DNA of 64,000 bases. Origin: Haematococcus lacustris. Its lineage: Eukaryota > Chlorophyta > Chlorophyceae > Chlamydomonadales > Haematococcaceae. Both the position numbers and the translations under genes were made by a program. The notes beneath the pieces are model-generated. The model made no database searches, was not told the origin of the DNA, and saw only the letters and a program-made list of their open reading frames with translations. Shown piece by piece: positions 37,301 to 49,809 of this stretch. Position 1 is the stretch's first letter. Every line of letters starts with the position of its first letter. The stretch spans positions 2,439,768-2,503,767 of the forward strand of contig JASKMD010000021.1 in NCBI GenBank assembly GCA_030144725.1, given 5' to 3'.

Positions 37301-40300
37301 CCCTTCCCAGCTCCGCCTCTGAAATAGCCTGAACTCGGCACCCTTGTGCTAAACGAGTGTGGAGCAGTGTGACCCCACATGGCAGTGTGACTCAACCTGG
37401 GTGCTTGCCTGTGTAGGTCTGTGATGTCCCAGGTCAGAAGTTGTGAGTCCCCTGCCTGAGGCCCCCCTTACCTTGTCTTCTTGGCCCCCTCCCCCCAAAC
37501 GCCCCCCCTCACCTTGTCAGGGCGAGGCAGGCCAGCTTGCTCCATGCGGGTGCGCACCCAGTGCAAGAGCCGCGCCCTGGACGCCTCCTCTGGCAGCAAG
37601 TCCACCTGAGCCGGGGAGGGGTGCAGGGGTCCAGGGGGGGGGCGGGTTGCGCAGGGAGGGGAGGCAGGGGGGCGGGGCAGGGTGGGGCAGGGAGGGGCAG
37701 GGAGGCGGGGCAGGGTGGGGCAGGCAAGTGGGGCAGGGGTCCAGACACAGAGGCTATGGGAGACCAGGGGGTCTGTGACATCAGACGGGGTTGAGCTAAC
37801 AAGGGTCAAGAGCGAGGCAGGTCTGGAGTACAAGTCCTGACGGTGGTGACGGTGGGGAGTGAGGTGTGAGGGAGTGAGGGAATGAGGCATCCTTCACAAG
37901 TAGGTGCCTGATCATAGTAATGGCTAGATTTGGTCACCAACACTTCGGAGGCACAGCAGTGTGAACAGGTGTGACAGCAGGCATGCCATGCATGGGACCC
38001 TCTCCCTGGGGCGCCCCCCCACCTTGTTTAGCGCCAGCATGAGTTTGAACCTGACCCCGGGGCCTTCCTCCTCCTCCCCCCTGCGCTCCACCTCCCCGCC
38101 CTCCCGCCCCAGTGCAGGCTGGCGGACACGGCCCAGGCTGCTCCCCCTGGGGCCCTCTCTGGAGCCGGGGCCGTCCTCAGAGGGGGGGCTGGGGGCGGGC
38201 CGGCTGAGGTCCACATAGCCAGGGGGGTACAGAGACCTGGGTAGGGCAGCCGGGCCAGAGCAGCCCTGGTGGCCTGAAGCTGGGGCTGGGGAAGAGTCGG
38301 ACGGCTGGGTGGGGTGGCCAAGTGATGTGCCTGACTTGAGAAAGGGTGGGTCAGGCAGTTGCCGGGGGGAGGTCAGGCCGGCAAACCGGTAGGCAGGCCA
38401 ATGTATACATAGTCCCTATCACTGGCAAGTGGGGGCGACAGCAAGCATCAAGAAGGCTGGTCACGAGGCAGGAGGGCAGGCAGTTGGCTAACAGGTGTGG
38501 GTTAGGGTTGGATTGGGTTAGAGGCCAACCCTAACTCTAACCCTAACACTAACTCTAAACTTGGCCCTAACCCTGACCCCTGGCTAGCAAGTGTGAGTAG
38601 GCTGCGGAGGTGATGTCCTGCTTCTCAGCCTCCTGCCCCCTCACCCCTGTGCTGAGCGATATGCTTGCCAGGAGCATAGTACGCTACCCTTCTAGAGCAT
38701 GTGACCCTGCCAGGGCTGCCTGACACAGTGTGAGGAGCTGAAGGGGCAGAGTGAGCAAGTGAGTGAGAGGAAAGAGTGAGAGTAGGGTGGATCACAGAAG
38801 TGCATCTCACGCAAGGGCCACACGCGGGAGGGAGCCGTCAAAGTCTGCCGCGTCCACGCAGGCCAGCACCACGGCCCGCCTGTCTTTCTGCAGCGCGATC
38901 TTGCGCCCTACCTGGACACCAACGGCAACAGACGGGGTGGGGCAGGTGTAGGCAGGCCGTGGTGTTGGTGGGGCAGGGGCTAGCAACAGATCGGGCTGTA
39001 GGGGTGTTTGGGCGGGGTGAGGAGGCGGAGGATGAGGGAGGGCGGGGCGGTGGTTGGGTGACAGGGGCGGCAGGGTCGATCAGCAACTCCAGCAGCACCA
39101 GGTGAATCAAAATTGGAGGATGGGCTGGGCAGTGGCATGGCACTGCTCTCATGGCTGGTGGTATTCAAGTACGACCGTCTAGGTAAAGGTCTCTCTACAT
39201 CAACCTCCAGCCAGCAGGTAAGCAGTGCCACTGCTGGGCAAGCTGGGTGTGGCTGGATAGTGGCCAGGGTCAGGGCCAGGGTGTGGTAAGGGGCAGAGGG
39301 CGGGGATTGTCACCAATACAAGTGAGGTGGCAGCCTCACACTGCTCAAACAACGGGTTACCTTGCGGGCAAGGTCAAAGCCAGGCATGTCGGACTCGGCT
39401 TCCTGCACCTTGACCTTCCTGCACGGTCAGCACGGATTCTTCACCCTGGGTCCTCCAGATGCTGGGAACGGGCTGTGCTTGCATGCTCGCGCCATGCATA
39501 GTCAAGCTTCACGGCCTCGCACCCCGCATGGCGCAGCGAGTAGCAGCGTTGGCAAATGACATCCGGCAGGCCCGCATCACCCTTTAGTTCATCGTCGTCC
39601 GCGAAACCCTGGAGCCCGAAACCGGCCGGGGCCGCCTGACCAGCGACCTGCGCGTCGAGAGAAGACGAATGAAAGAGCTGCGGGCGCAGGCAAAAGGCTG
39701 GAGAGGAGGAAAGGCAAATAGGCCCCGTGCACGCGCATACCTGGGCGTAGTCTTGTAGTTCGGCATCGTCCACGGCATCAGCTGCCACACCAGCATCTGC
39801 GTCGCGCTCCTTCTGTGCGAGAGAAGGCAGCCCACCGTCATATTTGCATCCCCAGTGCGCAGAGGAACTAGCTAGAGGCAGCTACAAGCTCCGATGTATG
39901 ACTGAGGCAGGAAAGTGCACAGTATAATATCCAGGCTTGGCCGTCACTTTGCGTTCCCTGATTGCATCATCCTCCCACCTTGGGTGCCTTAGGCTCTTCC
40001 AACAGCTTGACAGGGATGATGAAGAAGCCGGCGGCCTGAGGGTCGTTCATCTGCAGCTTAATGCCACAACCACAGCAATACTGCGGCAGCACAACTCCAC
40101 GCTGTTGCAGAAGTGCCACTGCGTCAGCCGGGGTCAGGTTGGCCAGTGCCCCTCTGCCGCCTGGCCCCGGGTTGCGATACTCTGAACTGGCGCGGCCCTG
40201 CGGCCTTCTGCTGCCCTCCGTTTGTTTGACAGAGTCTGAGCTGTGGCTTGGGAACAAGGATGGAACTGCAGGGTTGAAGGCCTCTGCTGCAGTGTCTGTG

Positions 40301-40746
40301 TGCTCTGTGAGACTTGTTGTGGCATCCATGCTGCCAGGGCCTGTCTGGGCAGTGGTGGCTGCTGTGGGGACGCTCAGCTGCCTGGTCTTGCGGCGCCGCA
40401 GCAACCGCAAGGTGCTGTAACCCGGAGGGACAGGGAGTGAAGTGCTGGGCAGTGCGCTGGAGCGAGGAGCAGCGGTGGTGGGGTCGCAAGTGTACAAGAC
40501 GGAATGTTGGGGCCCAACAGCCGCTCCACAGCTGTGTAGGCGGGTCTCTGGGCTGCTCCTTGGCATGCTGCATGGCCTGGGCTTGCTGTTTGCTAGTGAG
40601 GCTCCCGCAGCATAAGGGGCGGAAGCGACGTTTGCACTAGTCCAGCCGTGTACTGGAGCCGCGCAAGAGGTGCGCAGCTCAGACAGCCATCCTGCGACAT
40701 GGCGGCCGCTGCCCAGGCAACTTCGGCCGCCAAGGCCTCTCGCCAT
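34376..40746 (-). CDS. BPG2: Chloroplast circularly permuted GTPase, BPG2/YqeH family
   Basis: Thirteen GT-AG exons: 40746-39979, 39812-39741, 39647-39523, 39418-39361, 38911-38811, 38236-38023, 37605-37513, 36547-36443, 36206-36089, 35788-35691, 35438-35282, 34780-34616, 34545-34376. The phases close to 747 residues. The N-terminal ~200 residues are S/A/T/P-rich, consistent with a transit peptide. A zinc module follows (YCCGCG near 223, ICQRC near 311). The GTPase motifs are in permuted order: G4 NKVD at 445-448 (split by an intron), G5 VSAAKG, G1 GAQNAGKSS near 509, G2 GTT, G3 DTPG at 563-566. The C-terminal part has WASAHINLHLG and WDRSTVDVHIAG. In plants BPG2 acts in chloroplast rRNA processing and ribosome assembly. 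Exon 6 adds ~45 low-complexity residues before G4. An alternative upstream ATG lies at 40824. Confidence 0.92.
35936..36079. repeat. (GGGGGA)n array in BPG2 intron 9
   Basis: About 23 GGGGGA units inside the intron between exons 9 and 10, ending 10 nt from the splice donor at 36088. On the sense strand of BPG2 the intron starts with a pure pyrimidine TCCCCC array. Confidence 0.9.
36936..37330. repeat. Short direct repeats in BPG2 intron 7
   Basis: TTGGGCCACCGCAGCAGCC occurs at about 36955 and again at about 37022. A 40-bp unit with CTGGCCTGCTGCT is duplicated at 37239-37310. No coding signal is seen in this intron. Confidence 0.6.
38500..38580. repeat. Degenerate telomere-like TTAGGG/CCCTAA tract
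   Basis: GGGTTAGGGTTGGATTGGG is followed by CCCTAACTCTAACCCTAAC, two inverted degenerate tracts inside BPG2 intron 5. They are too short and irregular for a telomere end. Confidence 0.5.
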
Positions 40747-41125
40747 CTTGCAGCACAGCAAGAGAGCCAGTGTGTTGGAGTTGTGGCTGGTGTTCGGTGG
40801 TTGGTCGTTCGTATGCTTGCACACATTTGCCCCCTAGCCATCAGGCCGTCCTATCACAGACCAGTGGAGCTGTATGTGCAGATACCTATAGTAAATACAG
40901 GGCATCGAGGAAGCAGTATGTCTCTTCTCTTAGTGCACCCCCCACCACCCCTTTCTGCAAGGCATAGGTAGGGTTGAAACTATGCAGGCTTATTGACGGC
41001 GCATGCAAGAATTCCAGTTTACTACAGCTGGGGTTTGCTGTCGGTTGGCGGCAATTTCGGCGGGAGAGTGATAGCAGAACCATCAGGACTTTACACAAGA
41101 GGTTACCGGCGTGCGCGTTCCTCGT
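40747..41125. promoter_or_regulatory. Divergent intergenic region BPG2 / SET gene
   Basis: 379 bp separate the two start codons, so both promoters and 5' UTRs must lie here. It is less GC-rich than the neighbours. No TATA box or named element could be assigned with confidence. Confidence 0.5.
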
Positions 41126-44100
41126 ATGAGGTCAGCATCAGTCGTGCGAGGAAAATGGTCTTGCCTCGCCGGCACGGCCTTGTTGGCAGTGCAAGTCACG
41201 TCAAGCTTTGAGGATGGAAGTAGCAATCTTGGCATCATGGGTTTATTGCCTCAGGCGCTGGGCGACTCCGCCCAGCCTATCGCAGCACAAACCGGGGAAT
41301 CAGTGCCCCGACGACTGAAGAGCTGGTTGCAGCAGCGCGGAGCAAATGTGCAATCTATAGATTTCAGACCCAGCAAGGTCTGCGTGAGCGTGCACATGCG
41401 GCATATCACGTAGTTGCTATAGTTACTATCCTAGCCCTCACACGTAGGCTGGCGAAGAAGCCGGCTATGGGCTATTCCTCGCCCAGGATGCCAAAACCCT
41501 GTCCTCACGCACTACTACCCACTGGTTCCGACCTTGGATTAGGTAAGGCTCCTTTACAATAACAGAACAGGCTTAAAACTTGCACATGAATGACCATGCC
41601 ACTCACGCAACCAGCTCTGGTGTTGGTGTTGCTGGGCGGCTGCAGAGCCCCTCCAGAGGGTCCTGTGGCAGCATCCTTTCCTCTCCACCTGGCCATCACT
41701 GCAGCCAACATTATCTCAGACGCCCAGGTAGGTCCATCAGGGAGGAGCACCCAGCAGTGAAAGCAGCAGAGGCTGGAGGAGGAGGGGAAGCAGAAGCTGC
41801 AGCTGCCACACCAGTAGTGTCAAAATCACGCAGTGCATGGCTTGGCAATGGGAGGCAGGAGGTCAAGCATATACACAGCCCGGTGAAGTAGCTCAATGTA
41901 CAGGGAGCAGCGCACAGTCATCAGCAGGTTCAGGGTTCGATTCCCTGACATTGCAGCAGCTAGGGTGTGGAGCAGCAGCCAGATCAGTTGGGTGCCACCC
42001 TGGCCATCGTGTGCGGTACTGTAGGGATAAGTGTGCAGACCCCAAAAGGGTGGGAGGGTGCGTGTTTGACATGAGCTGGGATGTGGCTTGGACAGGCATA
42101 AGGTTCAACACCCCACCAAGGTCATTGAGAGGGTGGTGTGGTTGAGGGAGGGTCTGCCAGGGTGCAGAGCACACCCTGACTGGCTGGCATAGCCCACCTG
42201 GCCACTGGTCAGTAGGCCTCTGACTCTTTCCCCCTCCCCTCCCCTCCTCTGACCCCAAGCCCCCCCCTCCCTTTCCATGTGTATCACAACCCTCTCCACC
42301 CTTTCGCCCACAGCTGGGCCCAGGCTACCAGCTGATGGTGTCGCGGGGGCTGCTGGAGGAGCGCAGCGTGGTGATGGCTCACCTGGCGCTGGAGAGGGCC
42401 CGGGGCGCCTCCTCACCCCTCAGCCCATGGCTGGACGCCCTGCCCACCGAGTGGGTCACCAAGGCTGTAGGAGGGTCAAGGGCAGGGGCAGGGTCAAGGG
42501 AGGGGGTGGTTGAGGAAGGGTCAAGCAAGAGTAGTGCAGGCAGCAGTGGCAGACGGTGGCAGCAACGCTGGGGCGGAAGGGGGGAGGGGCCCACCAGCCC
42601 ACACCCCTTCCTGCCTCCCCCCTGCTGCCCAGCCCCTGCACCAACACCCACCCTGGCCCCTCCCCTCCCGCCTCCAGCAACCCTTCCTCCCCAGCTACAC
42701 CCACTCCTGCCTTCCCCCCTGCTACCTGCCACCTGTGTGCCGGTCCCCTGCCAGCTACCAACTGCCCCCTGCCTGTGAGTAGGCCCCCCCTGCCTCCTCC
42801 CACCCACCCCCCCTCCCCCCCCCCCCTGCCCCCTCCAGGTTCCACAGCCCCCTGTACTGGTCCCCCCAGGAGCTGCAAAGCCTGAGGGGCACGGTGCTGG
42901 AGCGGGCGGTGGCGCGCCTCAAGCAGCGCCTGCAGCTGAGCTGGAAGCGGGCGGAGGGGCCGCTGGCACAGGCTGCAGAGGCTGTGGGTGAGCGGGGAGG
43001 GGAGGGGAGGGGAGGGGAGGGGAGGGGAGGGGAGGGGAGGGGAGGGGAGGGGAGGGGAGGGGAGGGGAGGGGAGGGGAGGGGAGGGGAGGGGAGGGGCCT
43101 CGAATGAACCAGGGTGTGGCTCACAGGCTCAGGGCAGCACATAGGAGTAGTAGGTGTTCCCTGGTGTGAAGGAGAGTCAGTTGGGACAGCCAGAGGCTGA
43201 AGGGTTCAACCAGCAACTCTCACTTGCCACCTGCAGCTGTCTGCCGCCTGCCCTGCAGCTGCGCCCCGGGCGCCCACCTATGACGACTGGGTCTGGGCTC
43301 ATAGCGTGTTCTGGTCCAGAGGCCAGAGCTTGCCGGTACCCAACACCCAGGGCACAGGTGGGAGCTGGCCCTGACCCTGACCCTGACCCTGACCCTGACC
43401 CTGACCCTGACCCTGACCCTGACCCTGACCCTGACCCTGACCCTGACCCTGGCCCTGACCCTGACCCTGACCCTGACCCTGACTCTGACCCTGACCTGAC
43501 TCTGACCCTGACCCGGCTACCCTGACCTGACTCTGACCCTGACCCGGCTACCCTGCTCGCGCAGCCTCACAGCTTGTCGCTGGCAAGGCGCCCAGCGCTG
43601 CTGCAGAGCTGCTGACTGTGCATGAAGCCATCATCCCTGGCCTGGACTTTGCAAACCATGCCCCCACTGGTAGGCCATTGAAAGCATAGGCAGGGTAGGG
43701 CAGGGCAGGGCAGGGCAGGGCAGGGCAGGGCAGGGCAGGGCGGAGTGGGGTGGTAACAGGGCAGCAGCCTCTCCCCCTCCCCCTCCTCTGCCTTGCCCCA
43801 GTCATCTGATGGTTCTTGTCCCCAAGCCTGCCTACCTGCCTGCCACCCCTGTCTTGGTGATCCTGGACATCCTGGTGCATTCCTGGACCCACTCCTGGCT
43901 GACCTCTGCCTGACATTGGCAAACACCTTGATCACCTCCCCACCTCCCCTCCCCTCCTCCCTAGCTGTGGGTGTGCCAGGGCCCCACCCCCTCCCCTCCT
44001 GTAACACTGCCCTACACCTGGTGCCTGACCCAGCCTGCACCTGACCCAGCCTGCACCTGACCCAGCCTGACCCAGCAGAGCTGCACTTCAAGGGGCTGTT

Positions 44101-47100
44101 CATGACCATTGTGGCACCTGGCCACCCCTCTTGCTGACCTGTGGCTGTGCAGCAGCAGGTGCTCAGTGCTGGTGGGATGTGGCAGCCCTCCCGCCCCCCC
44201 ACCCCACCACCTCACCCAGCCCCCCTCATCACAACTAACCCCCCTGGCCCCCAAGCCACCAGCACCAGCCCCCTCTCAGCCCACAGTCCCCACCCACCCA
44301 CACCCTCCACCCACCTCCACACCAGCCCAGCCACCAGCACCAGCAGCAGCGCAGAAGCCAATCAGACAAGCAGCCCCTCCAGCTGCTCCCCCGCCTTAGC
44401 CAATGTGGAGGTGCGGCTGCAGCTGTACAGGGGTGCCCGGGTGGTGCCTGGCCAAGAGCTGTTCATCAGCTACGGCGACTCGAAACCCAACGAGGAGCTG
44501 CTGCTGCTGCATGGCTTCGTGGTGGACCCCCACCCACCCACCACCGCCACGGCAGCTCATGGCAGTGGCAGCAAGGGGGGCAGCAGCGTCCAGCGGGCTA
44601 GAAGCTGGGCTTGGCGCAGAGGGGCCCCTACCCCTGCCCTACCCCAAGCCCAGGCCCAGGATAGTGTGATGGTGGTGTGCCCGGTGCCCCCGCCTGGCCA
44701 GTGGGATGTGGTCATGGAGTCACGCATGGGCCTCCTCATGGTGAGGGGGCCTGGCTGCCCTGATCTGCCCTGATCTGCCTAGGTCTGCCCCAATGTGACC
44801 TGATGTGACCTGATGTGACCTGATCCGCCCTGATCCGCCCTGATCTGCCCTGATTTGCCCTGATCTGCCATGATGTGCCATGATCTGCCATGATCTGCTA
44901 ACATCTGCCATGATTTGTCCTGATCGGCCTTCATCTGATCTGTTCCGCCGCTGCTGATCTCAGCTGGCACAGCTATTGTGATGTCATCTGACCTTATCTC
45001 TCCCCTGGTCAGGCCTGTTACTGCACTAGAGTGACCAGGCTCCGGCTGACCTGGTGATGCTGGCTGACCTTGTTGTAATGGTTTCGGTGGTGCAGACTGC
45101 CTGACACGTGACCCCTCCACCGCCTGCCGCCGTTGCTGCTCGCAGGGCAGTGGCCTCTCCCCCCAGTTCTTCCTCCATGCCAGCTCCATAGTGCAGCCAA
45201 CTCCAGCCAGTGCCACCCCTGCCCCCACCCCTCCTCAAGGTCAGGTCACACTTATCCCTCCGCCTCCTCCTGGCCACCCACCTCTGCTGGCTGATCCTTA
45301 AGCACAGTCGGATGAGCATGCACAGCAGTATGATGCCACACCTTGACATCACAACCACATCACACTTACCTCACACTTACCTTACACGTGCTTCACAATC
45401 CCAACATCATTGACGTGAGCGTTAGCATTACACCTGTATCATTAAGCATGAGTGGCACCTGCGCTTCCAGGCACAGGCCATGTCCGTCATTGTTGTGTGA
45501 CCGTCACACTACACCTGCTCACCCCCACATGACCTTAGCCAACCCCTGACCCACCCTGGCTTGTCTAGCCCCTGACCCTGCTCCGACCAAACTGTGCCTG
45601 GCCACCCATCCTCAGCCAGCCCACTCTGCCCCTCCTGGCCCCTGACCTACCTAGGCCCACCCCACCCTGGGCAGCCCCTGACCCTGCAGCACCTGTGACT
45701 GTACAGCACCACCCACCCCACCCCACCCTGGGCAGCCCCTGACTCTCCTGGCTGCAGGCAGTGAGGGGGGTGCTCCCCCTGCCTGGGCCCCCGTCCCTGC
45801 TGAGGTGCTGGAGGCCCTAGAGGTGTTTGTGCTGGCGCCTAAGGAGGTGGACATGAGGCTGCAGGGCCTGAGGGCGGTGACAGAGGGCACGCCCCTGGCC
45901 AAAACTGCAAGGGAGCAACAAGGCAAGAGGGGGGTACACAAGGGGGGTACACAAGGCGAGAGGGGGGTACAAGAGGGGGGGGTGTAGGTGGGGCAGCAGG
46001 GGCAGCGTTGGAGGCAGGCAGGAGCAGGGTGGCAGGTCAGAGGGAAGGCAAGGCAGTGAGGGGGCAGGCTGGCGGTGCACCTGGCAGCAGGCAGCGGCTC
46101 AGCGGCAGCGAATCAAGTGACACAGAGCTGGGCATCAACAACAGCCAGCCCTGGGGAATTGCTAGTTCTGAATCACGATTGGAATTTTAGGCCTTAGCCT
46201 AGAAACTGGATTCCGTTATCAGGCCATAACTTTACATCTCAATTCTTGCCTTTGCCTAGTAGCTGTGCTGAGTAGCTGCACAGCCCCAAAGTTGCATGCA
46301 AGGCAGGTGGGATGCAGCCGCCTAGCCAAGGCCGCTGGTTTCAACAGCAGCAGCACCCTCGCCCCACACCGCCACCACCACCACCACTCATTGCACCGCT
46401 CTCGTCACATGAGAGTGGGCATGTCTGATATGTCCATGTAGGTACGTCCCTGGCCCACCCTCCCTCCTCTGCCGCCCACCCCTCCGCTCTGAGCTGCGCC
46501 AGCTTGGACCTGACCGCCCTGGACGCCCAGCTACCCCCTCTTGGCACCCCGCCAGCTGGGCACAGCAGCAGCATAGCCCCGCGCAGTGCCGCGGCTGCTC
46601 TCCCCTTGGGGCCTGAGCTGACTGCGCTGCTCGGGCTGCTGGGGCTGCGCATGGCAGCCGTCAGTACCTTCGTCAGGTGTGGTGGTAGTCCTAGGGAGAA
46701 GGGGAGGACAGAGGGGTAGGAAACGCGGGAACAGGGGGGATGTGTGAGAAGGGCATAAAGGCAGGAAAGGAGGTAGTCATGAGGTCGGGAGGGGAGGGGG
46801 CCAGGAAGGGAGGATGAGAAAAATGAGGAGTAGATGGACGCCTGTGGCCTAGCTGCTCGCCTGGCTTTGCTTGTGTATCAGAAGCTGGCAGTAAGCCTGG
46901 GAAGGTGCTGGAAGCTGTTTAGTGGTGCAGGTGGTGCTACAGGAGGTTGCCAGCTGCAATGTTCACCATGTCACTGGCTGTTGTTGCTGTTGCTCTGCTC
47001 TGCTGCTCGTGGCTAACCCGATAGTGCTGGCAGTGCTAGCTAGGTGCACAGCATCACGAGCTACGCATCAGGTACAGTCTGTGGGAGGGTGCTGTAGAGG

Positions 47101-47458
47101 GGCTGATGAGTGATTTGCAGTGTGTGACGAGGCTATCTCCTGCCTTCAGTACCGCATGCTGCTTTTGCAATGATCGCGTGGCAGGCTGCTGGAGGTCCAG
47201 CTAGTCGAGCTGGAAAGCGAAGAGACTGGCAGCGGCGCGCTTGAAGTGGACGAACGGTTGCTGGCCGCGCACCGGGCGGCTGTCGATCGGGGCGCGCAGC
47301 CAGGTTCGGAGGGCCGTTTGCCGCATCGTTTGTGGTGCGCGGTCGTGTACCGCGCAGGACAAAAGAGGGTGACGCGGGCGCACCTGGTTGGCGCGCGTCG
47401 AGAGCTGCAACACGTCATGCGGCTAATAGAACGAGGCCAAGCACTTCAGCAAGCATAG
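41126..47458 (+). CDS. SET-domain protein methyltransferase, Rubisco-LSMT-like
   Basis: Exon 1 is 41126-41377 (LKSWLQQRGANVQSIDFRPS). A second ends at 41727 (PLHLAITAANIISDAQ). Then 42314-42450, 42839-42987 (FHSPLYWSPQELQSLRG), 43259-43357 and 43565-43669 follow in phase. The last of these carries DFANHAP, the catalytic NH motif of SET domains. The exon ending 44740 has GQELFISYGDSKPNEELLLL and HGFV, the post-NH tyrosine segment. Exons at 45146-45239, 45758 on, about 46440-46676 and 47191-47458 form the LSMT substrate-binding region, ending in a helical ARRELQHVMRLIERGQ. The family methylates lysines of Rubisco, aldolases and other proteins; the substrate here is unknown. The N-terminus could be a targeting peptide. 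The starts of exon 2 and of the SYGD exon are uncertain. TGTAA at 47505 is a likely polyadenylation signal. Confidence 0.82.
41889..41950 (+). other. tRNA-like SINE head in SET-gene intron
   Basis: TAGCTCAATGTACAGGG (41889-41905) fits box A, and GGTTCGATTCC (41934-41944) is a perfect box B. The D-stem GCTC/GAGC and T-stem CAGGG/CCCTG both pair. The anticodon and acceptor arms do not pair well, so a tRNA-derived SINE or tRNA pseudogene is more likely than a working tRNA. It lies in the same orientation as the host gene. Confidence 0.5.
42991..43096. repeat. (GGGGA)n array in SET-gene intron
   Basis: About 21 GGGGA units starting right after the donor GTGAGC at 42988. Confidence 0.9.
43368..43520. 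repeat. (CCCTGA)n array in SET-gene intron
   Basis: About 20 hexamers of CCCTGA, the last ones degenerate. One CCTGACTCTGACCCTGACC segment is directly repeated at the end. Repeat translation (DPDPDP) is not a protein signal. Confidence 0.9.
43690..43745. repeat. (GGGCA)n array
   Basis: About ten GGGCA units inside a SET-gene intron, starting about 20 nt after the donor at 43670. Confidence 0.85.
44755..44930. repeat. 10-bp minisatellite TGATCTGCCC
   Basis: About 16 units of a 10-bp motif with C/A and T/G variants (TGATCTGCCC, TGATGTGACC, TGATCTGCCA) in the SET-gene intron after 44740. Confidence 0.85.
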
Positions 47459-47835
47459 AAGCGGGATGCAGAGCGACACAGCAGCTGGTAGCCTGGGTGC
47501 GGGGTGTAATTCGATCGCATGTGCTCAAGATATGGCCCGTGCTCTGCTAGACATGGGGCCGATTCGCGGTCTCGAGGGGGGATTTCAACGCTACCTCCCT
47601 AACGCTACGCTTCTTGGCCGCCCGCACGACTGGCTGCAGCTCTCACTGGTCTGACCCCATAGGATTCTTCTGTGTTATGGCAGCAGCCCGGGGAGTGGTT
47701 TAGCTCAGGCGTTCCCGCAGCCTGTATCTCCGCAGCCACTCAGTCAAAAATATATGTAAACAGTGCTTTGAACAGAGGAGACTCATAGCTACGAGATGGC
47801 AGACGCAGCAAAAACTATCTCGCTCTCAGCGGTGC

Positions 47836-48898
47836 TCAGTGCCTGCCCAAAGACCGACATTTGAATTCATGCGATTTCGCCCCATGCGAGGCGCGCCGCT
47901 CTAGCACGCTTTGCCACACCGTTGTGAGTGGCACCTGCAACGCGCAGCAGCAGTCGGAACATGTTTTGCTTTTGGCATGTGGACGCGACGACGGCAGTCG
48001 TGACAGCTGGATATCATTATTAGCTTTTGGAGCTGCTGCTGGCGCTAGTGCATTACCGGCTGCTCTACCACGCTTAAAGAAGGTGCTAGGTGCAGTACAT
48101 GGTGTTGTCTCACCTTGCTTTGCTGCCCTCGGCTTGTTAGCTGCAGGTGCCTCACGCTTACGTGACGTGCTTGCGGCTGCCAGCTGTTGTTGCTGCTGAG
48201 GGGGTGCACCAGCAGGCACAGCCAGCTCAGGGGTGGTGCCTGCAGGTGTCAATTGCTGCTGAGGGGCCACAGCTGCGGCAAGCTTTTCACGGATGTGGGT
48301 GCACACGTGGCTCAGTAGCTTGGGTACCCTCCAACTAGTGTGTACCTCCTGCTTGTGGAACTGGAGGTATGTCTGAAGCTGCTTTCCTGTCATCTTCTTT
48401 GCCTCCTCAACAGTTGTGTGGCTAAAATCATGCCCCCCCAAGGCAAGGGCATGGGCCGCTGCAAGCCGCTCTTGGCACGCATGGTCACCCACATTAACCA
48501 CAACCCTCCCGACCTTGTGCGCTGCATCTGTGATCTGGCGCTCTGCCTTGGCTGATCGCTGTGCTGCAGCTGCGGCATACTCCTTACGCCGCACTTCAGC
48601 ACGGAGCTGACCCATGCGCTGCTGCAAATCATGAACATCCACAGTCTTCATGGCCTCCTTGCATGTGCGCAGGGACATCAACTGCAGCAGAGCTGGCAGC
48701 TCCATGTACCTGCCACCACCATGCTTCAGCAGCTGCAACAAGGACTCCACTGGGGCATTGGAGATGGGGCTGGCAAGGTAGTACTGTTCAAGGTGAAGGC
48801 GCAGTGCGGGGCTGCCAGGGTCGCCGTTTACAGCCATGGCACGAATGTCAGATGCATACTGACGCCAAGTGCCATGAGGGTCCTCTTGCTGTTGCAGG

Positions 48899-48932
<34 letters not shown>

Positions 48933-49809
48933 CATCCACCCATGCCCCTTCCCACCCATGCCCCTTCCCACCCATGCCCCTTCCCACCCACGCCACCCTG
49001 CCCCTTCCCCTTTGCATCTTATCAAGGGTCTTGCGCCGCATGTAGGTGGACACGATGTGGAATTTACGCCCAACTGTGGAAGTCTTGCCTGGCTGGTGTG
49101 GGTTGGGGAGGACGCACTGCTCAGAGACGAAGAATTGCCGGCACTTGGAGAGGGCACGGCGGCTGACACCGGTCTCTAGATGCAACCTGACGGTGCTCAA
49201 GCAGTGGTGAGCATTGTAGGGTGCAGTCCTGGCTGCTGGCCTCCCCACATGGCCCTCTTGAGTTTGAATGAAGATGTCTGTTGGTGAGGGTGAGGGTGCG
49301 AGGCCGGCTGGGCTGAGCTGCTCTGCCATGCTGCCCATGGGCCGGCCATGGCCATCTAGCCTTCCGTAGCCAGCCTCTGCACACCGCCTTAACACCTCCA
49401 CCGAGACGGGGTGCTGCTCCAAAACCAGCAGCTGCTGCCTCTGCTTGAAGGTGAGTGGGAAGTGGTGGGGGCAGTGTTTGTTCCGGTACATATGCACCTG
49501 ACCCTGGAGGCGGCACCGAGCAGCCCTTAGGGAGTGATTGGTAGCTGCCGCTCTGGATGCCACCTGCTGCAAAGCCGTGTGCTCACCCTGCAGGCGTTGG
49601 TGTGCTGCCTGCAGGTCGTCTAGGTCGCCCCGCAACCCATCCACGGTGCCCACCAGGGACTGCTCCACATCCCGCAGCCGCTGCACCTCAGCCTGTGCCC
49701 TGCCCACCCCAACCTTCATACCACTAGGGCAGTAGCGGTGGCCTGCCTGGGGAGAGCTGTTTAACGCCGTCAGATGGGCACGGAGAGTTTTGCTGGGCCT
49801 CTTGCCCAT
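47836..49809 (-). CDS. Unknown transposon-like coiled-coil protein
   Basis: One long frame from ATG 49809 to stop 47836 (657 codons). The N-terminal 150 residues form a probable coiled coil (EVQRLRDVEQSLVGTVDGLR). The middle includes LTFKQRQQLLVLEQHPVSVE and VRLHLETGVSRRALSKCRQF. A segment at about 49012-48893 (HGW repeats and polyQ) is likely an intron or insertion. Then come SNAPVESLLQLLKHGGGRYM and a basic helix-rich region with MTGKQLQTYLQFHKQEV, then a Q/A/P-rich tail with KRGRAAGN. There is no recognised catalytic motif. The lack of clear introns next to highly intron-rich neighbours, and its position between two conserved genes, suggest a mobile-element or retrogene origin. TIRs were not found. 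Confidence 0.5.
48895..49015. repeat. CTG run and 12-bp minisatellite
   Basis: A run of about ten CTG triplets (48899-48930) is followed by about five copies of CCCATGCCCCTTCCCA-type units. On the minus strand they would encode GKGHGWEGAWV repeats and polyQ. Confidence 0.85.

Noticed and set aside
41885..41955. Functional tRNA gene in the SET-gene intron
   Set aside because: D and T arms pair, but the 5' and 3' acceptor sequences are not complementary. A SINE or pseudogene is more likely.
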